Source of the DNA: Paenibacillus rigui
Lineage (GTDB): Bacteria > Bacillota > Bacilli > Paenibacillales > NBRC-103111
Direction of reading: 5' to 3'
DNA: 57,351 nucleotides
Assembly (NCBI RefSeq): GCF_002234615.1
Contig: NZ_NMQW01000042.1
Location: 1-57,351, forward strand
The position numbers were made by a program, and so were the translations under genes. The notes below the pieces were generated by a model. That model saw nothing but the letters and a program-made list of their open reading frames with translations, made no database searches and was not told the origin of the DNA. This document shows, in pieces, positions 41,714-50,268 of this stretch. Every line of letters begins with the position of its first letter. The first letter of the stretch is position 1.

Positions 41714-42582
41714 TGAAGCAAACATACGGAGAGAAGCTTTTTCAAGCAGTAAACTATGTATTCCTTGCTGCGGCAGCCGGAACGATGCTGATGCCGTTGG
41801 TCCATTTGCTGGCCGTATCGCTCAGCTCGCCGATCGCCGCGGATTCGAATCATGTGTTTCTACTTCCTGTAGAATTCACGTGGGGCTCCTGGGAGCACAT
41901 TTTTCAAAATAAAGGACTCTGGAGCTCCTTCGGCGTAACGGTTTATATCACGGTTATCGGGACCCTGCTTAGCATGCTGTTCTCGATGCTGACAGCGTTT
42001 CCGTTAGCCCGCAAGGAATTTCTGATCCGCAAGCCGATCATGCTTGGCATTATCATCACGATGATCTTCAATGCGCCGATGATCCCCTTTTTCCTTACAG
42101 TTCGGGAGCTCGGCATGATGAACTCGCTGTGGGCGCTTATTTTACCAGGCTTGATCGGGACGTTTAACATGATCATTATCCGGACGTTTTTTATGGGGAT
42201 TCCCGCGGAGCTGGACGATTCTGCCCGGATTGACGGCTGTACCGATGCAGGCATTCTGTTCCGGATTTATTTGCCCCTGTCCAAGCCGGTGCTTGCGACC
42301 GTCAGTCTGTTTTATGCGGTAGGGTATTGGAATACGTTTCAACGGGCGGTGCTGTTCATTCGCGATCCGAACAAATGGCCGCTGCAAATGAAGCTTCGCG
42401 CTTACCTGCAATCGCCTGAGGAGCTGGCAGCAGTGAACCTGGTTCTCGGCGATTATGATTTCAATACGACGACACTGAAAGCGGCGACGATTCTGTTCGC
42501 GACGATACCGATTATTTTAGTGTATCCTTACCTGCAAAAATATTTTGTCAAAGGCTCTATGCTGGGCTCGCTCAAGGAATAG
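41713..42582 (+). CDS. Carbohydrate ABC transporter permease (YtcP/MalG type)
   Basis: A 289-residue permease with six predicted segments. The EAA loop is ELDDSARIDGCTDAGILFRI (about 165-184), and the C-terminus KYFVKGSMLGSLKE is typical. ATG 41713 overlaps the previous stop; AGGGG upstream serves as ribosome site. It pairs with the LplB-type subunit. The same order, permease-permease-binding protein, occurs at 2876-6354. Confidence 0.93.
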   Translation: MKQTYGEKLFQAVNYVFLAAAAGTMLMPLVHLLAVSLSSPIAADSNHVFLLPVEFTWGSWEHIFQNKGLWSSFGVTVYITVIGTLLSMLFSMLTAFPLARKEFLIRKPIMLGIIITMIFNAPMIPFFLTVRELGMMNSLWALILPGLIGTFNMIIIRTFFMGIPAELDDSARIDGCTDAGILFRIYLPLSKPVLATVSLFYAVGYWNTFQRAVLFIRDPNKWPLQMKLRAYLQSPEELAAVNLVLGDYDFNTTTLKAATILFATIPIILVYPYLQKYFVKGSMLGSLKE

Positions 42583-42667
42583 GCCCCATCAGAAGCCGCC
42601 ATGCTGGCGCTTCACCGTTTGAACCGTTTATCCGCACACAGTGCTTAAAAAAAGGGAGGATTTACAG

Positions 42668-44215
42668 ATGAGAAAACATGTTTTTGGAAAAAAAGCCGCC
42701 GCCTCGGCCGCCGCTGCTTCACTGCTTGCAGTTACCGCACTTGCGGGCTGTACCTCATCGGGGGACAATAAGTCGGCTTCGGAAGGCGGGGGGAAGGATG
42801 GCAAGCCCGTGCAGGTCAAAGTATTCAAAAGCCACATGGGCGTCGGCTCGATCCCTGATTCGAATAACGCGCATGTCAAATATGTAGCCGAGAAGACCGG
42901 CGTAGAATACAAGCTCACGACGACCCCGCCAGGCTCGGAGCCGACAGAGTTCCTTAACCTGATGATTGCCTCGGACGATTTGCCGGATATTCTGCGTCCG
43001 ATTGGCGGCATTGAGCAAACGCTGATCAAGCAGGGAGGCGCGCTGCCGTTAGACGATCTGCTTCCGAAATACGCGCCGAATGTATGGAAAAACATTCCCA
43101 AAGAAGCGTGGGATATTGTTCGTTCGGCTTCGCCGGACAACCACATTTATTATGTGCCGAAGGTGTTCCTCGTTCCCGAGCGCGCGCCGATGATCCGCAA
43201 GGATTGGCTGGATAAGGTCGGCCTGCCCCTTCCGAAGACGGCGGAGGAATATAAGGAAGTGCTGCGGGCGTTCCGCGACAAGGACCCCAACGGCAACGGG
43301 CTAAAAGACGAGTTGCCGACCTCGGGCCGGGAATTCGGCAAGTGGATGGACCACCTGTTCGGGATGTACGGGATCGCGATGTGGGAAGGGAACCCGGAGT
43401 GGGATATCTACGACGGCAAAATCCAATATGCGGGCGTCACGCCGAATATGAAGGCCGCGATCCGCTTTATCCGCGAGCTGTATGCGGAGAAGCTGCTGGA
43501 TAACGAGACGTTCCTGAACAAGGGGGACGTGTGGCAGGCGAAGATCAACAACAATTTGATCGGCAGCTGGTACCATCTCCCGGCCAATGTCCGGGACCGG
43601 TATACTGCGATGCTGAAGGGAGCGCCGAACGCTTATATCGTGGGCATGCCGATGCCTAAGGTAGACGGCTTCCAAGGCTTTGTAACGATGAAGAGCATGG
43701 GCGAGCCGGAATGGATCATTCCTGCCGCGGCCAAGAACAAGGCGGAAGCCTCCTTGAAGCTGCTCGACTTTTTCTACGATCAGAACAACAAGGAGTTTAT
43801 CAACTTCGGGATTGAAGGGCTTCAGCATCAGGTCGTGAACGGGAAAAAGGTGCTGCTGCCGCCGGAGGACAGCCGTCCGTTAGCGCTCGGTATGCGCAAT
43901 CTGACGACCAAGCAGGACATGGACACCCGGATTCAGGAAACGATTCCGGAGAATATGCAGAAGATGGTTCAGGATATTTTCGCAGTAAGCACGGCCGATG
44001 CGCGCCGTATCGCCGGAGACGGTCTGCCGAGTACGGTGTACGAGGGCTATCCGGATATTCAATCGCACAAGCTGTTCCAGGAATATTTAACCAAAATCGT
44101 CATTGGGGATTGGCCGATCGACAAGTTTGACGAGTTCGTTGACCGCTGGAACAAAGCCGGGGGCGACAAAGTCACGCAGCGCGTCCAGGAATGGTATGCA
44201 AAAGTGAAGCAATAA
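42668..44215 (+). CDS. Extracellular sugar-binding lipoprotein of the ABC importer
   Basis: A 515-residue lipoprotein. The signal ends at lipobox LAGC (Cys28), a Ser/Gly/Lys tether follows, then a family 1-type solute-binding domain. Landmarks shared with the broken copy at 4788-6354 are IRKDWLDKVGLPLPKT, AFRDKDPNGNG near the Ca-like DPNGNG loop, and the C-terminal KFDEFVDRWNKAGGD. ATG 42668 has GGGAGG 9 bp upstream; a start 9 codons earlier is unsupported. It captures oligosaccharides for the two permeases. Unlike its paralogue it is intact. Confidence 0.94.
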   Translation: MRKHVFGKKAAASAAAASLLAVTALAGCTSSGDNKSASEGGGKDGKPVQVKVFKSHMGVGSIPDSNNAHVKYVAEKTGVEYKLTTTPPGSEPTEFLNLMIASDDLPDILRPIGGIEQTLIKQGGALPLDDLLPKYAPNVWKNIPKEAWDIVRSASPDNHIYYVPKVFLVPERAPMIRKDWLDKVGLPLPKTAEEYKEVLRAFRDKDPNGNGLKDELPTSGREFGKWMDHLFGMYGIAMWEGNPEWDIYDGKIQYAGVTPNMKAAIRFIRELYAEKLLDNETFLNKGDVWQAKINNNLIGSWYHLPANVRDRYTAMLKGAPNAYIVGMPMPKVDGFQGFVTMKSMGEPEWIIPAAAKNKAEASLKLLDFFYDQNNKEFINFGIEGLQHQVVNGKKVLLPPEDSRPLALGMRNLTTKQDMDTRIQETIPENMQKMVQDIFAVSTADARRIAGDGLPSTVYEGYPDIQSHKLFQEYLTKIVIGDWPIDKFDEFVDRWNKAGGDKVTQRVQEWYAKVKQ

Positions 44216-44225
44216 GATGGTGCGA

Positions 44226-44261
44226 GGTCCGCAGCAGAACCTGCTTAGTTTGCTGCGGGCC
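44226..44261 (+). other. Hairpin after the binding-protein gene, no T tract
   Basis: GGTCCGCAGCA (44226-44236) pairs with TGCTGCGGGCC (44251-44261) with one wobble. No U run follows, so partial termination or mRNA 3' protection is likely. The position equals that of the hairpin at 6379-6433 in locus 1. Confidence 0.6.
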
Positions 44262-44334
44262 CTGACGCGCTGAGAAAGCTTGAAGCTGCAGGGGAATAAC
44301 GAAATCAGTGAACGTGTGGAAAGGGAGGTAGCTT

Positions 44335-45672
44335 ATGAAAAAGAGATATGCCATTTGCGGGGTAAGCGGCCGGGCGCTGGGGATGTTCGCCAAGCCGATT
44401 CTGACGACGTTTACGGCGGGCTGCGAGCTCGTCGGCTTGCTGGATCGGGACGAGGCCCGGTTCGAGCTGTTCCGTACGAGATATCCGGAGCATACGGAGG
44501 TCCCCACCTACGGAGAGCACGATTTTGACCGTATGGTTGAAGAGACGCGGCCCGACGTCATCATCGTCGCCGGACGCGACGATACGCATGCCCGCTATAT
44601 CATCGCGGCGCTCGGGAAGGATTTGGACGTCATTACGGAGAAGCCGATGGTGACGACGGGCGAGGACGCAAGGTGCGTGATGGAAGCGGAACAGGCAAGC
44701 AAAGGCTCGGTCACGGTTACATTCAATTACCGCTATGCGCCGATTCATACGAAGATCAAGGAAATGGTTCTCGAGGGCAAGCTCGGCCGGATTACGTCGA
44801 TCGACCTGAATTGGTACCTGGACACATATCACGGCTCCAGTTATTTCAAACGCTGGAATCGGGTCAGGGAACTGTCGGGAGGATTGTCCATCCATAAATC
44901 CACGCACCATTTCGATCTGGTAAACTGGTGGATCGGGCAGCAGCCGGTCGAGGCGTTCGCCTACGGCGCCTTGAATTATTACGGGGCGGAAGGGGAAGCG
45001 AACCCGAGGAAGGAGGACGGCCGCTTCTGCAGTACCTGTGAGCTGACGCAGGATTGTGCTTATTACTCCCGCTGGAACGCACGCAGCCAAAATATTCGTG
45101 TGCAGGACGATCATCTCGGTTCGCTGGATGCGGAGAAGAGCAAGTTTCCTTACTCCGATTACCGCCCGGATCAATGCATCTTCGATTCGCAAATCGATAT
45201 CGAGGACACGTATACCGCGACCGTTCGTTACGATGGGGGTGCTCTGCTCAGCTATTCGGTCAATTTCTCGCTGCCGTACGAAGGGTACCGGCTGGCAATC
45301 AACGGCACGAAGGGACGCTTGGAGACCACGGAATATCATATGCCGGGCCGCACCCCGTTCCCGACGCCGGTGCAGACCATTGATTACTTCCCATTGTTCG
45401 GCTCCAAGGAAACGATCCATGTCGTGCATCGGGAAGGCGGGCACGGCGGGGGAGACCCGCTGCTGCTGGAGGATTTGTTTCTGGGCGAGGACCGCAGCCG
45501 GCCCTTCCGGATGTTATCCGGCGCCGTGGACGGAGCGTATTCGGTGGCGACCGGGGAAGCGGTATGGCGCTCGGTGAAGGAGCATCGTCCGGTCCCAATC
45601 GAAGAAGTGCTGGGCGGCGGCTTGCGGCAGCCGGCTCTTAGCTTGAGCGGCAAAGGAGGAGAGGGACAATGA
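44335..45672 (+). CDS. Gfo/Idh/MocA-family oxidoreductase
   Basis: A 445-residue NAD(P)-dependent sugar oxidoreductase. The Rossmann start is KRYAICGVSGRALGMFAKPI; the family motif TEKPMVTTGEDA lies near 102-113; the substrate domain includes GGLSIHKSTHHFDLVNWWIG (about 181-200), with the His and Asp positions usual for the family. A cysteine cluster FCSTCELTQDC (about 226-236) is an added feature seen in some members. GGGAGG stands 5 bp before ATG 44335. It overlaps the GH105-type gene by 4 bp (ATGA), so both are coupled. The likely role is oxidation or epimerisation of a sugar released in the cytoplasm. The sugar is unknown. Confidence 0.92.
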   Translation: MKKRYAICGVSGRALGMFAKPILTTFTAGCELVGLLDRDEARFELFRTRYPEHTEVPTYGEHDFDRMVEETRPDVIIVAGRDDTHARYIIAALGKDLDVITEKPMVTTGEDARCVMEAEQASKGSVTVTFNYRYAPIHTKIKEMVLEGKLGRITSIDLNWYLDTYHGSSYFKRWNRVRELSGGLSIHKSTHHFDLVNWWIGQQPVEAFAYGALNYYGAEGEANPRKEDGRFCSTCELTQDCAYYSRWNARSQNIRVQDDHLGSLDAEKSKFPYSDYRPDQCIFDSQIDIEDTYTATVRYDGGALLSYSVNFSLPYEGYRLAINGTKGRLETTEYHMPGRTPFPTPVQTIDYFPLFGSKETIHVVHREGGHGGGDPLLLEDLFLGEDRSRPFRMLSGAVDGAYSVATGEAVWRSVKEHRPVPIEEVLGGGLRQPALSLSGKGGEGQ

Positions 45673-47846
45673 CGGCAGCGGATACCCGATATTTCGACCC
45701 GGAGGAAAGTATGGCAGCCCAAACGGGTGGGACGGACATCCCCCGTGTACTGAATGTGATGGCCCAACGCTACGTCGGTGAGCATCCGCCTCATGAACCG
45801 GTGTACCGGATGACGCGGACCAATGAAATCCGAAAGCTGGAGAACCACACGTATACATTTCCAATGGACCGCATGTTTCCGGACATGCGTACGGACCAGC
45901 GGGTTTATGCATGGGCCAAGCTGTGGATCGATCAGCCCCACGAATTCGTGTTTCTGCTTCGCTGTCTCGGTCCGGTCCGATTATATCACAACGGGGAACA
46001 ACGCTTCGGCTCGGCCCCGGAGGAGGAAGCGGCGGATGCGCAGCCGCTGAAGCTGAAGATCGGACTCGTCCGGGGGTGGAATCACTTCGTGCTGGAGCTG
46101 GGCAAAAGCGCAGACGGCCGCAGCGGAGCCGAATTCGGAACGGGAAACCGCAAGAACAAGCCGTATGCCTTCCTCGCCCCGTCCACTGAACGGGAAGGAG
46201 AGGAAGGCTGGATTTATACGGCTCCGCTTGACCGCCCGCTAAGGCACATTCCGGCTGGAACGCAGACGGAAGCGGCAACAGAAGCCGCATGGCTGCCGCT
46301 TCGGGCAGGCGGAGGGCAAGGGCGCCTGGAACGGCTTTACGGCCTGCGGCCCGGCTTAAAGGCCGTTTCGTGGACGAAGGTCCGGGGCGGCCTGGCCTTG
46401 TCAGACCCCCTAACTGTATCGGGAACCGCCTACGGCCCCGTAACCTTTGAATGGAACGGCCGGACGGTCTTCGAAATCGGGTGCGCCGCCCCGTTCAGTT
46501 TTCAACTGGAAGCGTGGCAGCAAGGCGGCCATTTGACGGCCTACAGCACGTGCGGCAGCAGGGGCTGGGGCTTTCAGCTGAATGCGGAGCTGACGCAGCA
46601 AGCGTTGGCCGTCCCGGTCAAGGTTCGCGGCTATTCGGGTGTGTGGCTGCACCTGGGGCCTTTTTCCGCCGAAGCCGAGGTGCGTGCCGAGGAGTATATG
46701 AGCATGGATACCGTGGCTGACGGAGCTTCAGGCAAGGTGTTCTGGAAGACGGAGGAGCCTGGGGGGCATGTCCGTCCGTTTCTCGAGAACGAGCTGTTCG
46801 GCCGTTGGAACTATCCGCTTGGCGTTACCTTATTCGGGCTGCTGGAAACAAGCCGGCTGCTGAAGCGCAGTGAACTGGCGGATTACGTAACCCGCCATGT
46901 CGAGTTCGCGACCTCCACGTACGACTACTCGCTATGGGACCGGGAGCATTTTGGCGCGGCCGGCTTGAACAATCAGCTGTCCCATATCGACAGCCTGGAT
47001 GACTGCGGCTCCTTCGGGGCTCTTGCCATCCTGGCGGATCGGGTGCGCCCGCTGAAAGGCTCGCGTGCGGTCACCGACGACATTGCCCATTACATCATGA
47101 ACGTGCAGGACCGTTTGGACGATGGGACGCTTTACCGCCGGATCGGGGTCTCCCCCAGCATGCACAATACGATGTGGTGCGACGATATGTATATGAGCGT
47201 TCCCTTTTTATGCCGTTACGCCGAGCTTTCCGGGGAGATGCGCTATGTAGAGGAAGCCGCCCGCCAGCTGCTGCTGTACAAAAAATATTTATACATGGCG
47301 GACCGGCAAATCATGTCCCATGTCTATGATGTGGGCCAAGGCAAAGCGTCTCTGACGACATGGGGCCGGGGCAACGGGTGGGTGTTCTTCTCACTGGCGG
47401 TGCTGCTGTCCGTACTGCCGGAGGTGCATGAGAGCTACCGGGACATTCTCGGCTTTTACCGGGAATTGGCCGGCGGATACTTGAGGCTGCAGGGCCGTCA
47501 TGGCTTGTGGCATCAGGTGCTGACCGATCCAGAATCGTACGAGGAGGCGTCGTGCACGTCGATGTTCATATACGGCTTCGCACTCGGTGTGCGTCACGGC
47601 TGGCTGCAAGAGCCTCAAGCCTTCGTGAGAGCGGTGCTGGCAGGCTGGAGCGGGTTATGTGAGCGTGTTATTGATAAGCACGGCAATTTGTACGGCGTAT
47701 GCAAGGGCTCCAGCTGGTCCTACTCGAATGCTTACTATAAGCATGACCTGGGCTGGAATCTGAATGATACGCACGGCATCGGAATCGTCCTTCTGGCAGG
47801 GATCGAAACGCAGGCGATGCTGGACAGCTTGGACAGCAAGGGCTGA
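45669..47846 (+). CDS. GH105-type unsaturated uronyl hydrolase with extra N-terminal domain
   Basis: A 725-residue cytoplasmic protein. The C-terminal 370 residues form a six-hairpin barrel of the GH88/GH105 type: HIDSLDDCGSFGAL, the catalytic region MHNTMWCDDMYMSVPFL (about 497-513, Asp pair), WGRGNGWVFFSLAVLL, GLWHQVLTDPESYEEASCTSMFIYGFA and the end GWNLNDTHGIGIVLLAG. The first 350 residues are beta-rich, without a family I can name, and nearly double normal GH105 length. GGAGGAGAGGG is 3-6 bp before ATG 45669. The expected reaction is hydration-type removal of a 4,5-unsaturated uronic acid from a lyase product. A standard-length paralogue lies at 53559-54695. Confidence 0.85.
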   Translation: MTAADTRYFDPEESMAAQTGGTDIPRVLNVMAQRYVGEHPPHEPVYRMTRTNEIRKLENHTYTFPMDRMFPDMRTDQRVYAWAKLWIDQPHEFVFLLRCLGPVRLYHNGEQRFGSAPEEEAADAQPLKLKIGLVRGWNHFVLELGKSADGRSGAEFGTGNRKNKPYAFLAPSTEREGEEGWIYTAPLDRPLRHIPAGTQTEAATEAAWLPLRAGGGQGRLERLYGLRPGLKAVSWTKVRGGLALSDPLTVSGTAYGPVTFEWNGRTVFEIGCAAPFSFQLEAWQQGGHLTAYSTCGSRGWGFQLNAELTQQALAVPVKVRGYSGVWLHLGPFSAEAEVRAEEYMSMDTVADGASGKVFWKTEEPGGHVRPFLENELFGRWNYPLGVTLFGLLETSRLLKRSELADYVTRHVEFATSTYDYSLWDREHFGAAGLNNQLSHIDSLDDCGSFGALAILADRVRPLKGSRAVTDDIAHYIMNVQDRLDDGTLYRRIGVSPSMHNTMWCDDMYMSVPFLCRYAELSGEMRYVEEAARQLLLYKKYLYMADRQIMSHVYDVGQGKASLTTWGRGNGWVFFSLAVLLSVLPEVHESYRDILGFYRELAGGYLRLQGRHGLWHQVLTDPESYEEASCTSMFIYGFALGVRHGWLQEPQAFVRAVLAGWSGLCERVIDKHGNLYGVCKGSSWSYSNAYYKHDLGWNLNDTHGIGIVLLAGIETQAMLDSLDSKG

Positions 47847-47878
47847 AACAGTACGGGGCAAGGAATGCGGGACAGGGC

Positions 47879-47907
47879 GTGTCACCAGGGCCGGATCGCG
47901 CTATAAT
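47879..47907 (+). promoter_or_regulatory. Possible promoter of the membrane AraC gene
   Basis: A perfect -10 TATAAT (47902-47907) lies 17 bp after GTGTCA (47879-47884), a weak -35 (4 of 6). This could give the regulator gene its own basal transcription inside the long operon. Confidence 0.45.
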
Positions 47908-47940
47908 ATTAAGATCTCCTGATAAGGTGGGACCTCCAAC

Positions 47941-50223
47941 GTGACGCATTCCCTCAAAAAGTGGCTGAAATACAATTTAGCGAATACGCAAACCCGGTTC
48001 GTACTCATTTTAACCGTTTCGGTGTTCTTTATTATACTGGCCGTCAGTCTCACCTCCTACTATACGTCGAAGTCGGTGCTGCAGGAGGAGCTGAGTGAGC
48101 CGCAGCGCCAAATGCTGCAGTTGAACATGAACGTCATCGACGATTCTATCAAAGAAAGTGACAAAGCCGCCATTCAGGTGGCATTGAGCGATAATGTTTA
48201 TAAGTTTCTGACCACGCGGGAGCAGAATTCATACGGCAACATTTCGGAGCTGTATCAGCTGCTGTCCACCCTGATCAGCAATTCCAAGTATATCAAGAGC
48301 ATCTATGTCTATGACATGACAAGAGGGAGCTTCGTGGCCATTCCTCAGGGCTACAGCTCGAGCAAGATGAACTTCATCGACTCCGAATGGATCGGCGTGG
48401 CCGACGAATTCGGTGACCGGATGACCGTGATCAAGAAGCGTCAGGTGCCGGAGGGGGCCGCCGGCAAGGGCTCCGATGTGACGCTGTTCCGCAAGATCAT
48501 GCTTCAAGGACAGTTTAAGGGCATCGTCGCCGTCAATCTCAAGGCGGAGGAGCTGTTCGCCAAGCTGAACCCTCCGGTCATGAACAATCTGAACCGGATG
48601 CGCTATATCATCGATGAGCGGGATGACATCCTGTACTCCGCTTCGAATTACGATTTCGATCAAGAAGCGATACGGCAGGCTCTGGTCGAGCTGCGCGAGG
48701 ACGGCAGCGGAGATATTACACACCAGAACCGCCAGCTGCTGGTCAATCAGCTGGTCTCCCCTGTGACGGGATGGAAATACGTCTCGATCGTGGTGCAGGA
48801 CAGTCTGCTGGCGAAGTCCAAGAAGGTCCGCAATGTCGTATTGTCCGTATCCTTGGCGGCCCTTGCGCTCGGCAGCGCGACCATATTCTATATTAATGTC
48901 GCCGCGTTCCGGCCGGTCCGCAGGCTGAGGCAGCTGTTCAGCGCTTATGAGCGCAAGAACGCGAGTCCCGAGGGCATCGATTTGGAGAAGCTGGCCGGAG
49001 AGCTGCTCAGCAACCACGCCCACTTGTCCCAGCTCGTACGTGAGACGATGTCGGAGGCGTCCTCCAAGCTGCTCTATGATATTTATACCGGCAACTTGCC
49101 GGGCCGCCGGGAGATCGAGGAGAAGTGGGCCCGCTATTTCGGCGATTGGTCGGCTGAGCCGGTTACCGTAGCGATCATCTCGATCGACCGGTACGAGGAA
49201 TGGTCGCGGACCTTCTCCGGCGGCGATCAGTCCTTGTTAAAATTTGCGATGGCCAACATTGTCGCCGAGCTGTTCGAGCAAAAGTGGCGGGTCGTCTGTG
49301 CCGATTTCGGCAAAGACAAGATGGCCATACTGGTTCAGCCCCGCGATGCCGGGATGCGGCCTGAGCGCATGCTGGAGGAATCCATCGAGGTCGTTGCCAG
49401 ATTGCTCAAGTTCAGCGTATCGGTCGGCGTCAGCACGGCTCAGACGGAGATAACCCAGCTGCGCCAAGCGATGCTGGAAGCGGAGAATGCGCTTACTTAC
49501 CGTCTGTATCAAGGGTATGGCCAGATGATTCCCTTTCATGAGGTGTCGGGTCACGAGGTTAGGGAGGCGATTGCCGACGAGGGCTGGCTGGAGGAGCTGC
49601 TGCGGCAGATCGAATCCGGCCAGGAATCCGGCTCACTGGAGGCGATCGAACGTCTGGTTGCCGAGGTGCGAAAGCAGTACGGGTACCCGTCTGCGGCCCT
49701 TTCGTTTCTTCGGTCAGCGCTGGAGCGCATTGACCGATTGCGGCTGGCGGAGGACGAAGACGCTTCCGACCGGACCTTCGAGCGGTTCGATACGCTCCAT
49801 CTGGATGACATTCAAGAGGAGCTCCGCAGACGCGTCCTGCCGCTTGTGCAGCGCTTCCGCAGACTTATTGACAGCAAGGATTTCATGACCTGCCACCGCA
49901 TGATCGAGCATATGAAGCAGCATCTGAGCGAGCCGATCGGCATTCCAGAGATTGCCGATGAGGTTGGGATCAGCAGCAGCTTGGCGAGTCAGATTTTCAA
50001 GCAGGAGACGGGGGAGACCATCTATAATTACTTGACCCGGCTCCGTATGGAGCGTGCCGCCGAGCTGCTGGTGAAGACGGAATACAGGATCTCGGATATC
50101 GCCGTCATGGTCGGCTATCAGCACGAGAACAGCTTCATCCGAAGCTTCCGCAAATTCAAGGATATTACCCCGGGCAAGTACCGGGATATGATGAGAACCA
50201 GGATGGACGCGATGCTGGAGTAG
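47941..50223 (+). CDS. Membrane-anchored AraC-family regulator of carbohydrate locus 2
   Basis: A 760-residue protein from GTG 47941 (AAGGTGG upstream). A membrane helix at about 20-42 (FVLILTVSVFFIILAVSLTS) and a second at about 297-318 enclose a Cache-like sensor. A GGDEF-like degenerate middle region lies at about 400-530 (VTVAIISIDRYEEWSRTFSG, LLKFSVSVGVSTAQTE). The AraC domain occupies about 655-755 (IGIPEIADEVGISSSLASQIF, GYQHENSFIRSFRKFKDITPGKYRDM). It sits inside the enzyme block and probably activates the whole locus on sensing the imported or extracellular oligosaccharide. It is homologous in layout to the protein at 19257-21521. Confidence 0.92.
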   Translation: MTHSLKKWLKYNLANTQTRFVLILTVSVFFIILAVSLTSYYTSKSVLQEELSEPQRQMLQLNMNVIDDSIKESDKAAIQVALSDNVYKFLTTREQNSYGNISELYQLLSTLISNSKYIKSIYVYDMTRGSFVAIPQGYSSSKMNFIDSEWIGVADEFGDRMTVIKKRQVPEGAAGKGSDVTLFRKIMLQGQFKGIVAVNLKAEELFAKLNPPVMNNLNRMRYIIDERDDILYSASNYDFDQEAIRQALVELREDGSGDITHQNRQLLVNQLVSPVTGWKYVSIVVQDSLLAKSKKVRNVVLSVSLAALALGSATIFYINVAAFRPVRRLRQLFSAYERKNASPEGIDLEKLAGELLSNHAHLSQLVRETMSEASSKLLYDIYTGNLPGRREIEEKWARYFGDWSAEPVTVAIISIDRYEEWSRTFSGGDQSLLKFAMANIVAELFEQKWRVVCADFGKDKMAILVQPRDAGMRPERMLEESIEVVARLLKFSVSVGVSTAQTEITQLRQAMLEAENALTYRLYQGYGQMIPFHEVSGHEVREAIADEGWLEELLRQIESGQESGSLEAIERLVAEVRKQYGYPSAALSFLRSALERIDRLRLAEDEDASDRTFERFDTLHLDDIQEELRRRVLPLVQRFRRLIDSKDFMTCHRMIEHMKQHLSEPIGIPEIADEVGISSSLASQIFKQETGETIYNYLTRLRMERAAELLVKTEYRISDIAVMVGYQHENSFIRSFRKFKDITPGKYRDMMRTRMDAMLE

Positions 50224-50268
50224 GCCGTATGGCGTCCGGCTGCGATATGAGCTTAAGGAGACGAACCT

